64,000 nt of DNA. Source: Tharpella sp964457755 (GTDB lineage: Bacteria; Desulfobacterota; Anaeroferrophillalia; Anaeroferrophillales; Tharpellaceae). The translations under genes were made by a program, and so were the position numbers. The first letter of the stretch is position 1; the number at the start of each line of letters is the position of its first letter. Below the pieces are notes generated by a model that made no database searches, had not been told where the DNA came from, and saw only the letters and a list, made by a program, of their open reading frames with translations. The stretch is taken from positions 62,001 to 126,000 of the forward strand of contig CAYWGC010000002.1 of NCBI GenBank assembly GCA_964457755.1. The letters run 5' to 3'. Shown here piece by piece: positions 7,583 to 16,698 of the stretch.

Positions 7583-10267
7583 ATGGGCATCTATAATCTC
7601 GAAAAATTTTTCTCTCCCTCTGCAGTTGCTGTTATTGGATCTTGTTCTTGCAGTCAACAAAGTAAGGAGTGGCAACTTTACAACAATTTGGTTGAGGCTG
7701 TGTCATGCCCAGTTTTTATGGTTAGTGGTGAGCATGAGCGTTCTTTTAAATGTCCGATTCCAGGTGATAAACATTACCATGATCTTGATGATATTTCTGA
7801 GTCTCTAGATCTGGTCGTTACTTTTCAGCCTTTGGCCCAAATCCCCAGACTTATCGACCTTTGTGGCAGACTTGGGGTTGTTGGTCTGATTGTTACGACG
7901 GTTAAGCGTTCTTTGGAAGATGATCTGTATGAAGCGGAGATCCTTAAGCGGGCTAAGCGCCATAAGCTGCGTGTCTTAGGTTTTAATTCACAGGGGTTCG
8001 TGGCACCGGCATCGCAGATAAATGTTTCACTCTTTGATATTCCGGTGACCCAAGGCCGCCTTGCACTTTTGTCGCAAAGTGGAGCGATTATTACGTCGAT
8101 ATTGGGAACGGCTCAGGAACGCGGAATTGGTTTCAGCCATGTTATTAGTCTGGGGACTTTGAGCGACATCGATTTTGGCGACATGATCGATTTTCTTGGT
8201 TGGTCGGCTCAGGTCAGCTGTATCCTGCTCTATATTGAGAATATTAAAGATGTGAAAAAGTTTATGAGTGCCTGTCGGTCGGTTGCCAGAATCAAGCCGA
8301 TTGTTGTGGTTAAGGCAGGTAAGAGTGAACTTGGCCGGGAGGTCATAAAAAAACATACCGGTTGTCCGGCTGGTGAAGATCGAGTTTATGATACGGCTTT
8401 TCGGCGGGCTGGTATAATTCGGGTTGATACTGTCGAAGAGTTACTGGTTGCCGGTGATCATCTTGAAAAAAGCAATGTTCCGGCTGGGTCTCGTTTGGGT
8501 ATTGTGACCAATTCAGGTGGTCTTGGGGTTCTGGCGGCCGATGGGTTGTCCCAGAAAGGAATTGCTGTGACAGCTCTTTCAACGGCTCTGGGAGAGCAGG
8601 TCAGAGATTATATTGCACCCTATTCTGGTTCTTTGGATCCTATCTGTATAGCCGGTGATGCTGATCATCAACGTTATATCAAGATACTTAATCTCTGTCT
8701 GGAGGCTCGAGAATTTGATACTCTGATTATCGTTGTGGTTTTGAGCCATTGGCTTGATCCCATTTTGATGGTGAAAAAGATGCGGGAGAAAGCAGCTGTT
8801 GCAAAGGTTAATCTCGTCTATGTTTGGCTCGGTAATCGCTCTCAGTTTGAGTCCGAGATTGCTGCTTTGGGTGATGAGCAGACAAAGATCTGTCTCTCCA
8901 TTGAGGATGCGGTTTTGAGCTCTCATTACGCCCTTCGCTATTATGAAAAACTTTCTAAGTTGGTCGTTATCCCGCAGCGTTATAGTCGCGAGGTTGATTA
9001 TTGTCAGGACTCTCTGACGAAGGCTCGCAAACAGATTGAAATCTACCTTGATCGTCAATGTCTTGAGCTGAGCTCGTATCAATCCCGGGAACTTCTTGCC
9101 CTTTATGGTTTGCCGGTTAACCCATCAGTCAAGGTTTCGTCTCTTAAGGAGGTTTTTGACCAGGTTGTGACGATGCCTTATCCTGTAGTTATGAAACTTG
9201 ATAGTAAAAAAAATCTTCATAAAAGTGATTATGAGGGAGTGTTACTTAATCTCCGTAGTGACGAGGCTGTAAAGCAGGGTTTTGCAAAACTTACCCGTGT
9301 GGCTTATGAAACTGGTTCTGAAAAACTTGATCTGATTCTGGAAGGTATGATTGAGGGTGTCGATTATGAAATTAATCTTGGCAGTCGCCGTGATGTTGAA
9401 TTTGGCCCCTATATCTTTCTTGGTGCCGGGGGCTTGCAGGCACGGGTTGTTTCAGATGAAGAGGTCATGCTGCCACCTTTAGATCGCACTTTGGCGCGAA
9501 AACTGATTGCTCGAACCAGGCTGGCTGAATGTCATGAGATTCGACCTTTTGATTTGGCTAAGTTGGAGGAAATTTTAGTGCGTGTGGCTCAGATGGTTGT
9601 TGATTTTCCAGAGTTTGAGACAATCGTCTTGCATCCTTTGGTTATTGCCAACGATCACTTTTTTGTGGTGGATGCAAAAATTACCTTAAACAATAGGGGT
9701 GAGATCTCGCCGCATCATCTGTCGACCATTCCTTATCCGAACCAGTATGAATTTGACGAAACCTTGAGAGATGGAACTTCGGTTTTGATCCGTCCCATCA
9801 AGCCGGAAGATGCTGCGGCCCACTATGAGATGGTTGCTGGATTTTCACAAGAGACCCGTTATTTTAGATTCTTTTCCTTGAGGGAGCAGATTACCCCTGA
9901 GCAGATGGTGCGGTTTACGCAAATTGATTATGATCGTGATGTTGCCATTATTGCCGAGATTGAGCGTGATGGTAAGAAGATGAGTATCGGCGTTAACCGT
10001 CTGCTTTACTATCCTCATAGTGAAGAGTATGAGTTTGCTGTGGTTGTTACCGATGCCTGGCAAGGGAGTGGAGTTGGGCGTATATTGATGGAAAAATTGA
10101 TCTATATTGCTAGAGACCGTGGCATCACAGAAATTTTCGGGTTGGTTTTACGTAGTAACGTCAGTATGATGCGTTTTATCAAAGGTTTTGGGTTTAAAAT
10201 AGTTGGGTGCGAAGATGAGGTGTATCATATTCATCTCGATTTGCAGGAGGAAACGGTTGAAAAATAG
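7583..10267 (+). CDS. ADP-forming acyl-CoA synthetase / GNAT acetyltransferase fusion (Pat/PatZ-like)
   Basis: An 894-residue protein with the architecture of protein lysine acetyltransferases Pat/PatZ: CoA-binding domain (about 1-130), succinyl-CoA-ligase-like domain (about 150-450), ATP-grasp (about 480-700) and a C-terminal GNAT domain (about 730-885, with VVVTDAWQGSGVGRILMEKLI). Known family members acetylate acetyl-CoA synthetase and other enzymes, and the synthetase half is often inactive. Here a His is retained in KHTGCPAGEDRVYDTAF (His258), the position of the phospho-histidine in active ADP-forming synthetases. ADP-forming ligase activity is therefore possible. The start ATG at 7583 lacks a ribosome binding site because a repeat lies directly upstream; no better start is visible. 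The gene appears monocistronic. Confidence 0.88.
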   Translation: MGIYNLEKFFSPSAVAVIGSCSCSQQSKEWQLYNNLVEAVSCPVFMVSGEHERSFKCPIPGDKHYHDLDDISESLDLVVTFQPLAQIPRLIDLCGRLGVVGLIVTTVKRSLEDDLYEAEILKRAKRHKLRVLGFNSQGFVAPASQINVSLFDIPVTQGRLALLSQSGAIITSILGTAQERGIGFSHVISLGTLSDIDFGDMIDFLGWSAQVSCILLYIENIKDVKKFMSACRSVARIKPIVVVKAGKSELGREVIKKHTGCPAGEDRVYDTAFRRAGIIRVDTVEELLVAGDHLEKSNVPAGSRLGIVTNSGGLGVLAADGLSQKGIAVTALSTALGEQVRDYIAPYSGSLDPICIAGDADHQRYIKILNLCLEAREFDTLIIVVVLSHWLDPILMVKKMREKAAVAKVNLVYVWLGNRSQFESEIAALGDEQTKICLSIEDAVLSSHYALRYYEKLSKLVVIPQRYSREVDYCQDSLTKARKQIEIYLDRQCLELSSYQSRELLALYGLPVNPSVKVSSLKEVFDQVVTMPYPVVMKLDSKKNLHKSDYEGVLLNLRSDEAVKQGFAKLTRVAYETGSEKLDLILEGMIEGVDYEINLGSRRDVEFGPYIFLGAGGLQARVVSDEEVMLPPLDRTLARKLIARTRLAECHEIRPFDLAKLEEILVRVAQMVVDFPEFETIVLHPLVIANDHFFVVDAKITLNNRGEISPHHLSTIPYPNQYEFDETLRDGTSVLIRPIKPEDAAAHYEMVAGFSQETRYFRFFSLREQITPEQMVRFTQIDYDRDVAIIAEIERDGKKMSIGVNRLLYYPHSEEYEFAVVVTDAWQGSGVGRILMEKLIYIARDRGITEIFGLVLRSNVSMMRFIKGFGFKIVGCEDEVYHIHLDLQEETVEK

Positions 10268-10508
10268 AAATTAAATTCTGTGCCGAGAATTCTCTTTTAG
10301 TAATATTCACCTTTTTGGCAACTCTTCAAACCTTTAGCACTTGTGTACGGACGCAATAATTAAATTTCTGTTTGTCTGCCTCAGGCCCGTATTAGTTTTT
10401 TTTCTTGGAAAACTTGTTTCAGTATGTTAATCCCTTTTCCGCTTTTTGTCAGCATTTTTTCTTTTTTATCTCCTCACCTAAACCATTTCTATTGCGGTTA
10501 TCTATTTA

Positions 10509-13500
10509 ATGATTGAGCCCTCCTTTGTGCATCTCCATCTCCATACCATGTATAGCCTTCTCGATGGGGCTATCCGGATTCCCAACCTCATGCAGAAAAC
10601 TTGTGATTATGGGATGAATGCGGTAGCCCTTACCGATCATGGTAATATGTACGGGGCTGTAGATTTTTATCAGCAAGCTAAAAAAAAGGGGATTAAGCCG
10701 ATTATCGGGTGCGAAGTTTATGTCGCTCCCCAAGGTCGTTTTGTTAAAAGCAAGAGGAGCAACAAAGAACATGATAATGCTCACCACTTAGTGCTTTTGG
10801 CGATGGATGGGATAGGTTATAAAAATCTCTGCCAGCTGGTCAGTAAAGGCTATCTCGAAGGTTTTTACTATAAGCCGAGGATTGATAAAGAGCTCCTAAC
10901 TAAGCATCATCATGGCCTGATCGCCTTAAGTGCCTGTCTTGGTGGAGTCATTGCTGCACCTTTGCTGCGTCAGGATCGGGTGCGGGCTGCAGCTGAAGTT
11001 GAGTTTTATCGGGATCTGTTTGATGAGCGCCGTTTTTTTCTTGAAATCCAGGAGAATGGTCTGGAGGAACAGAAGATCGTTAATCGGCAGATAATTGATC
11101 TTGCCAATGAGTTTTCGGTGCCCTTGGTAGCGACCAATGATTGCCATTTTCTGAACCGTGAAGATGCGCATGCCCATGAGGTTCTGCTTTGCGTTCAAAC
11201 CGGTAAAAATATGGACGATCCCAAGCGGATGCGCTATCCTGAGGAGCTTTATTTTAAATCTCCTCAGGAGATGGCCGCAGCTTTTGTCGACCATCCTGAA
11301 GCAGTAGCTAATACGGTTGAGATTGCTGAGCGCTGTAACTTTGATTTTGAGTTTCGTAATTACCGCCCCCCGACCTTTGTGCCGCCCGCAGGTAAATCGC
11401 TCAATGACTTTTTGGCTGAGAGTTGTAGGGAAGGTCTTACTGGCATCTGGCCGCGTATCGAAGCCTTTTATACGGACAACTTTACGCCTGAGTTACAGGA
11501 GAGCTATCATCAGCGTCTGGAGCTTGAAATTGGTATAATCTGCGATATGGGGTTTGCCGGCTATTTTTTGATTGTCGCCGATTTCGTAAATTATGCCCGT
11601 CGGAAAAAGATTCCGGTTGGGCCGGGACGCGGATCAGCCGCTGGTTCTCTAGTCGCCTATGCTCTGCGCATTACTGATATAGATCCCTTGCCTTATGGTC
11701 TCCTTTTTGAGCGTTTCCTTAATCCAGAACGGGTCTCAATGCCGGATATAGACATGGATTTCTGTATCCATGGCCGCGATCGGGTGATCAAATATGTTAC
11801 AGAAAAATATGGTCAGGATCGAGTGGCCCAGATTATTACCTTTGGTCGGATGCAGGCCAAAGGTGTTATCCGGGATGTCGGTCGGGCCTTGCATATGCCT
11901 TTTGCTGAAGTTGATAAGATCGCCAAACTGGTGCCCAACGAGTTGAAGATGACTTTGGCAAAGGCGGAAGAGCTGGAGCCCGCTTTTGCCAAATTGCGCC
12001 AGGGTAACGCTTTAGAGAGGGAGCTTATCGAGGTCTCTTACGCGCTTGAAGGTTTAAACCGGCATGCTTCAGTCCATGCCGCCGGGGTGGTGGTGACTGA
12101 TCAGCCGCTGGTTGATTATCTACCGCTTTATCGAGGGGCTAAAGATGCCGATGATGCTGTAGTGACCCAGTATGATATGGGTTTTGTTGAAGAGTTAGGT
12201 TTGATCAAATTTGACTTTCTTGGATTGAAAACCCTGACAGTTATTGACAATGCCCTGAAAATTATCAATCGAAATTGTGAAAAAGAGAGTGCTTGTTTTG
12301 ATATCAGCAGGATTCCTTTAGATGATCAGGCAACCTATGAGCTGCTTTCATCCGGGGCCGCAGTTGGGGTTTTTCAACTTGAAAGTAGTGGTATGCAGGA
12401 TCTTCTGGTGAAACTTAAACCGGGATGTTTTGAAGATATTATTGCTCTGGTAGCGCTCTATCGGCCTGGCCCGATTGAGAGCGGGATGATCGATGATTTC
12501 ATTGCTTGTAAGCATGGCCGTCAGAAAGTTGAGTATCTGTTACCGGAGTTGGAGTCTATTCTCAAAGAGACTTACGGGGTTATTGTTTATCAGGAACAGG
12601 TTATGCAGATTGCCCAGAAGCTGGCCGGTTACTCCCTCGGACAAGCCGATATTCTGCGTAAAGCGATGGGTAAAAAGAAGGCTGAGGTTATGGCCGCCCA
12701 GAAACAGAGCTTTCTCGATGGGGCTTGCAATAATCAGGTAGACAGTCAGAAGGCCGAAGAGATTTTCGATCTCATGGCTCAGTTTGCCGAATATGGATTC
12801 AATAAATCGCATTCGGCCGCCTACGGTTATATCGCCTATCAGACGGCTTACTTGAAGGCTCATTATCCAGTTGAGTTCATGGCTGGATTGCTCATGGAGG
12901 ACATGAATAATACTGACAAAGTGATTAAAAATATTGCTGAATGTCAGAGTATGGGGATTAAAGTATTGCCCCCGGACGTTAATGTCAGTGAACTCTCTTT
13001 TACGGTTGTTGATCAGGATATCCGTTTTGGCCTGGCCGCCGTTAAAAATGTCGGCGGCAAGGCCGCGGCCGAGATTATCAGGGTGCGGGAGATCGAAGGT
13101 GTCTATAAATCTCTTTTTGATCTTTGTTGTCGACTTGATCTCTCCAAGGTTAATCGCCGGGTTCTTGAGAGCCTGATAAAAGCCGGAGCCTTTGATGGCG
13201 AGGGGGTGAGCCGAGCCCAGCTCTTTGCGGCGATTGATACAGCTATAGAAAATGGTCAGTCCGCTTCCCGTGACCGGGTCTGCGGACAACAGTCACTCTT
13301 TGCTTTTGCCGGTGAAGAGCTGGCCCGAGAGGCCGCTTGTTACCCTGAAGATGCTGCCCTCTGGAGCGACAAGGAACAATTGAATTATGAACGGGATGTT
13401 TTAGGGTTTTATCTGAGCAGCCACCCGTTGCAGCGTTATGTCGATGAGCTCAAGCGCTGTACGACCTCAAGTGTGGCCGACCTGGTTAACTGTGCGAATG

Positions 13501-14012
13501 CGGCTCAGATGCGGATCGGTGGTCTCTTGACCTCAGTGCGCAGTAAGCGCACAAAAAACGGTAAAATCATGGCCTTTGCCGTACTCGAAGATCTTAGCGG
13601 TTCGGTCGAAGTGACCCTTTTTGAAGAGACTTTTACGAAAGCCAAAGATTTCATTGAGAATGATGACCCCCTGATTTTAGAGGGCCGGGTCGAAATCAAT
13701 GATGACCATAGTAAGGCCAAAATGTTGGTTAGTGAGGTCTTTGGCCTGGAGGAGGCTCTCTCCAAGGTGATTGAAAAGGTAGTCATGACCTTGTCTCAGG
13801 AGCAGGCGGCTCCGGCGCGGCTGGCGATGCTTCAGGATATTCTGCAACGTCATAAGGGCAACTGCCCGGCTTTTATGAATATCTTGATGCCCGATTGTGA
13901 AGTAGTTATGGCTCTGGAAAATTTTCCTTTGCAGCCTTCGGCCGATCTTGTCCATGAGGTCAAAAGTTTGTATGGAGGAAATGGTGTACGGATTGTCGAA
14001 TTTATTTCTTAA
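10509..14012 (+). CDS. dnaE: DNA polymerase III alpha subunit
   Basis: The replicative polymerase catalytic subunit. Seen: 1167 residues (E. coli is 1160). The N-terminal PHP domain carries HLHLHTMYS, LTDHGNM, GCEVYV and NDCHF metal-binding motifs. The polymerase core has GPGRGSAAGSLVAYAL, catalytic aspartates in PDIDMDFC and a third in KFDFLGLKTL. Helix-hairpin-helix and OB-fold parts follow (IRIGGLLTSVRSKRTKNGKIMAFAVLEDL split over 995-1025). The PHP metal ligands look more complete than in E. coli, hinting at an intrinsic phosphatase or proofreading site. pckA follows after 32 bp and may be read from the same transcript. The start ATG at 10509 gives MIEPSFVHLHLH. Confidence 0.97.
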   Translation: MIEPSFVHLHLHTMYSLLDGAIRIPNLMQKTCDYGMNAVALTDHGNMYGAVDFYQQAKKKGIKPIIGCEVYVAPQGRFVKSKRSNKEHDNAHHLVLLAMDGIGYKNLCQLVSKGYLEGFYYKPRIDKELLTKHHHGLIALSACLGGVIAAPLLRQDRVRAAAEVEFYRDLFDERRFFLEIQENGLEEQKIVNRQIIDLANEFSVPLVATNDCHFLNREDAHAHEVLLCVQTGKNMDDPKRMRYPEELYFKSPQEMAAAFVDHPEAVANTVEIAERCNFDFEFRNYRPPTFVPPAGKSLNDFLAESCREGLTGIWPRIEAFYTDNFTPELQESYHQRLELEIGIICDMGFAGYFLIVADFVNYARRKKIPVGPGRGSAAGSLVAYALRITDIDPLPYGLLFERFLNPERVSMPDIDMDFCIHGRDRVIKYVTEKYGQDRVAQIITFGRMQAKGVIRDVGRALHMPFAEVDKIAKLVPNELKMTLAKAEELEPAFAKLRQGNALERELIEVSYALEGLNRHASVHAAGVVVTDQPLVDYLPLYRGAKDADDAVVTQYDMGFVEELGLIKFDFLGLKTLTVIDNALKIINRNCEKESACFDISRIPLDDQATYELLSSGAAVGVFQLESSGMQDLLVKLKPGCFEDIIALVALYRPGPIESGMIDDFIACKHGRQKVEYLLPELESILKETYGVIVYQEQVMQIAQKLAGYSLGQADILRKAMGKKKAEVMAAQKQSFLDGACNNQVDSQKAEEIFDLMAQFAEYGFNKSHSAAYGYIAYQTAYLKAHYPVEFMAGLLMEDMNNTDKVIKNIAECQSMGIKVLPPDVNVSELSFTVVDQDIRFGLAAVKNVGGKAAAEIIRVREIEGVYKSLFDLCCRLDLSKVNRRVLESLIKAGAFDGEGVSRAQLFAAIDTAIENGQSASRDRVCGQQSLFAFAGEELAREAACYPEDAALWSDKEQLNYERDVLGFYLSSHPLQRYVDELKRCTTSSVADLVNCANAAQMRIGGLLTSVRSKRTKNGKIMAFAVLEDLSGSVEVTLFEETFTKAKDFIENDDPLILEGRVEINDDHSKAKMLVSEVFGLEEALSKVIEKVVMTLSQEQAAPARLAMLQDILQRHKGNCPAFMNILMPDCEVVMALENFPLQPSADLVHEVKSLYGGNGVRIVEFIS

Positions 14013-14044
14013 TAAATAAAAACCAAAAACTAAAGAGGACGAAA

Positions 14045-15688
14045 ATGAGCAAAAGATTAGTCGTAGATGAAATGTTAGCTGGTTGCGATCAGGTTGTGGA
14101 GAACCCGGAACGTAAAGAGATGATCCGAGCTGCGGTCGTTAATGGTGATGCGCTGGTTGCTGCCAACGGGGCTTTGGCAACCTGGACACCTTCTGAATCA
14201 ACGGGACGTAGCCCCAAGGATACGTTGATTGTCAAGAGGGCGTCAAGTGAAGCCAAAATAGATTGGGATTCACCTAATAATGTCCCGGTTTCAGAAGAGA
14301 CTTTTGCAATGATCTTCGCTGATGCTGTCAAAAATCTTAGCGTCAAGGATGATCTTTATGTGACCGATCGGGTCTTAGGGGCTGATTCTGCATATGCATT
14401 GCCGGTCAGGGTTGTAACTGATAAAGCTTTGGTAGCTCTTTTTACCGACAATATGTTTCGGCCCTTGCCGGAAGATCTTGAGCGCAGTGTTTTTGCTGAT
14501 AAAGGCTTCACCTTACTGGCTCTGCCTTATGATAAGCTTGATCGTGAACGTTATCAGGGCCGTCTCCGGAACTTGGCAGATGGCAAGGCTTCAGATCTGG
14601 CAGTGGCTATTGACCTTGATCAACGGGTTGGTATTGTTTACGGTTCAGCCTATGGCGGCAGCGTGAAAAAATTGATGTTTTCGGTTATGAACTATATGCT
14701 GCCTGAAGTTGGTATTTTGCCGCTGCACTGTTCGGCCAATGAGGGGCCGGATGGCCATGTTGCCATGTTGTTAGGGCTTTCGGGAACCGGTAAGACAACG
14801 CTTTCCGCCGATCCCGAGAGAGCCTTGTTGGGTGATGATGAACATGGCTGGAGTGATGCTGGAATCGCTAACTTTGAGAACGGTTGCTATGCCAAAATGA
14901 TCAATATAGATCCTGAGGCGGAGCCGGAGATCTATAATGCGATTATGCATAAAGGTGACTATCTTGAACATGGTTCAATTGTCGAAAATGCGATGCTCTA
15001 TCCTGATGGTCACTTTGATTTTGACGATGAGCGTCTGACTCCCAATTCCAGAGGTTCGTATCTTTTGTCGGAGTTGAGCAATATCAAACAATCATCGGTC
15101 GCCGGTCATCCGCAGACCATTCTTTTCCTGACCGCTGATGCGAATGGGGTTTTGCCTCCCTTAAGTAAACTTGATTCGGAGCAGGCGATGTTGTGGTTTT
15201 TGATGGGCTATACCAGTAAATTGGCTGGAACTGAGACTGGGATTGTTGAGCCGGTAACCACCTTTTCCCGTTTTTTCGGGGAACCCTTTATGCCCTGCAA
15301 TCCAGATGTTTATGCAGGTATGTTGGGGGCTCGGATGGAGAGTTATAGCTCGGAAGTTTTTCTGGTCAATACCGGGTGGAGTGGTGGTCCTTTTGGCGAA
15401 GGCAGGCGGATGGATATTAAACTGACAAGGGCTTTGGTTAAGGCGGCCATGAATGGCGATTTAAAGGACGTAGACTATCTTGATGATCCGGTTTTTCATG
15501 TCAAGGTTCCGCAGAGTTGTCCCGGTGTCCCGGCCCAAATCCTCAATCCTCGTGAGACTTGGCAGGATAAAGAAGCCTATGATCAGCGCGCCCAAAAACT
15601 GGCCGGAGAGTTTGCGGCTCATTTTGAGAAAGCCTACGGCAGCAAAAATATCGCTCCTGAAATTGCGGCCCAGTGCCCGGGGCGTTAG
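14045..15688 (+). CDS. pckA: Phosphoenolpyruvate carboxykinase (ATP)
   Basis: Interconverts oxaloacetate plus ATP with phosphoenolpyruvate, CO2 and ADP. It is the gluconeogenic entry point needed for growth on acids such as lactate, acetate or 3-hydroxybutyrate. Seen: 547 residues, the kinase-1a P-loop GLSGTGKTTLSAD at about 244-256, kinase-2 LLGDDEHGW just after, RSPKD near 57-61 and the C-terminal MPCNPDVYAGMLG region. These define the ATP-dependent family rather than the GTP type. A Shine-Dalgarno AGAGGA stands before the ATG at 14045. The product fits the organic-acid catabolic genes at 48-59 kb, though they are not linked in an operon. Confidence 0.96.
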   Translation: MSKRLVVDEMLAGCDQVVENPERKEMIRAAVVNGDALVAANGALATWTPSESTGRSPKDTLIVKRASSEAKIDWDSPNNVPVSEETFAMIFADAVKNLSVKDDLYVTDRVLGADSAYALPVRVVTDKALVALFTDNMFRPLPEDLERSVFADKGFTLLALPYDKLDRERYQGRLRNLADGKASDLAVAIDLDQRVGIVYGSAYGGSVKKLMFSVMNYMLPEVGILPLHCSANEGPDGHVAMLLGLSGTGKTTLSADPERALLGDDEHGWSDAGIANFENGCYAKMINIDPEAEPEIYNAIMHKGDYLEHGSIVENAMLYPDGHFDFDDERLTPNSRGSYLLSELSNIKQSSVAGHPQTILFLTADANGVLPPLSKLDSEQAMLWFLMGYTSKLAGTETGIVEPVTTFSRFFGEPFMPCNPDVYAGMLGARMESYSSEVFLVNTGWSGGPFGEGRRMDIKLTRALVKAAMNGDLKDVDYLDDPVFHVKVPQSCPGVPAQILNPRETWQDKEAYDQRAQKLAGEFAAHFEKAYGSKNIAPEIAAQCPGR

Positions 15689-16054
15689 GTTGGTTGTAGG
15701 TTTTTGGAGCTACGTAGCTTGTAATGGGTAATCAAAGTTCAATAATTAAGTTATAGAGGGTGGAGATATACATAGCTTCGCCCTTTATAATGGGGTCAAA
15801 TCTGGACAATGGCTATTGGCATATTTTCGGTTTGTCCGATTATCTCAATACGCCATAGTCAAGAATTGACCCCGTCCGAGATAGAGTGAGGTTTTTGTCG
15901 CGTTTTTTGCTCGACCTGTCTCGGCTGGGGTCATTTCTTGACACTTGGCGGCCGGAAGGTTCGCGCAAAACCAAGCTTTTAATCCGCCATTTGTCAAGGT
16001 GTGAACCCGTTTGTGAGGGCGAAGCAAAGTTCGACGCCATAACCCGCTGTAACT
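15689..16054. other. Intergenic region between convergent pckA and dedA
   Basis: A 366-bp gap between convergent genes. It contains the 23-nt-arm inverted repeat at 15859-15941 and, at 16015-16031, a 17-nt segment identical to 6309-6325. GGGGTCAAATC and related GGGGTCA motifs recur. Frames here lack homology and start signals and look non-coding. Confidence 0.5.
15859..15941. repeat. Long imperfect inverted repeat with GACCCC/GGGGTC cores
   Basis: Arms 15859-15881 and 15919-15941 (23 nt each, three mismatches) enclose a 37-nt loop. The arms carry TCAAGAATTGACCCC and GGGGTCATTTCTTGA. GGGGTCA...TTGA segments of this kind are typical of REP-like elements near IS200/IS605-type (RAYT) transposases, but no transposase is present. 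It could also terminate pckA transcription. Confidence 0.6.
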
Positions 16055-16669
16055 TTACTGACGACTGTTTCTCTTGTGGCGCCAGATATAGATGATACAG
16101 CTCAGAAGCAGGAAAGGCGCCAGAATATAGAAAGCTTGGTGGGAGTAACTGCTGATCAGTTCCTGATTGTTGCCAACCAGATAACCTATGACGGCCAGAA
16201 TGATGACCCAGATACCGGCTCCTAAGCCGGTTGCAAGAATAAAAGGGATTAATGGCAGGCGGGCGAGTCCGGCGGGAAATGAAATATATTGGCGGACGCC
16301 GGGAATCAGGCGGCCGACGAAAGTTCCGAAGATTCCGTGATCGCTGAAAAATTTTTCGACTTTAGCAAAGCCTGTCGGAGTCAAGCCGACATAACGGCCG
16401 TAATGGAGAAGGGCCGGGCGGCCCATTTTTAAGGCGAGCCAATAGTTAAAGAGAGCCCCCAGGATACTGCCCAGGATACCAGCCGCCACGACCAGGAAAA
16501 AATTCATTTCTCCGCGTTCGGCAAGATAGCCTGCTGGCGGGATCACAACTTCACTGGGGAAGGGGAAAAAAGAGCTTTCCAAAAACATCATGACAATAAT
16601 GCCGCCGTAGCCGAATTTTGCGACAATGGCGACGATTAGAGAGACTATTTTATACAGTAATTCTTTCAT
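16055..16669 (-). CDS. DedA family membrane protein
   Basis: An integral inner-membrane protein of the DedA/SNARE-associated (VTT) family, implicated in envelope homeostasis and undecaprenyl-phosphate or lipid translocation. Seen: 204 residues with several hydrophobic segments, the family motif F.GRLIPGVRQYISFPAGLARLP near 115-138, and ESSFFPFPSEVVIPPAGYLA near 30-50, both hallmarks of the VTT domain. The acidic and arginine residues are intact. It lies 29 bp downstream of uppP on the same strand, so the pair is probably co-transcribed. Pairing a DedA protein with the undecaprenyl pyrophosphate phosphatase is functionally suggestive, since both concern the C55 lipid carrier. Confidence 0.9.
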   Translation of the reverse strand: MKELLYKIVSLIVAIVAKFGYGGIIVMMFLESSFFPFPSEVVIPPAGYLAERGEMNFFLVVAAGILGSILGALFNYWLALKMGRPALLHYGRYVGLTPTGFAKVEKFFSDHGIFGTFVGRLIPGVRQYISFPAGLARLPLIPFILATGLGAGIWVIILAVIGYLVGNNQELISSYSHQAFYILAPFLLLSCIIYIWRHKRNSRQ

Positions 16670-16698
16670 GTTGTTAAATTGTAAATTTCACTTTTAAG

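Noticed and set aside
12540..13289. Long open frame antisense to dnaE (249 codons)
   Set aside because: Frame shadow of a conserved gene; sequence is Ile/Asn-rich without domain or binding site.
15689..16054. Small frames in the pckA-dedA gap as genes
   Set aside because: They lie in the inverted repeat region, lack binding sites and look repeat-derived.
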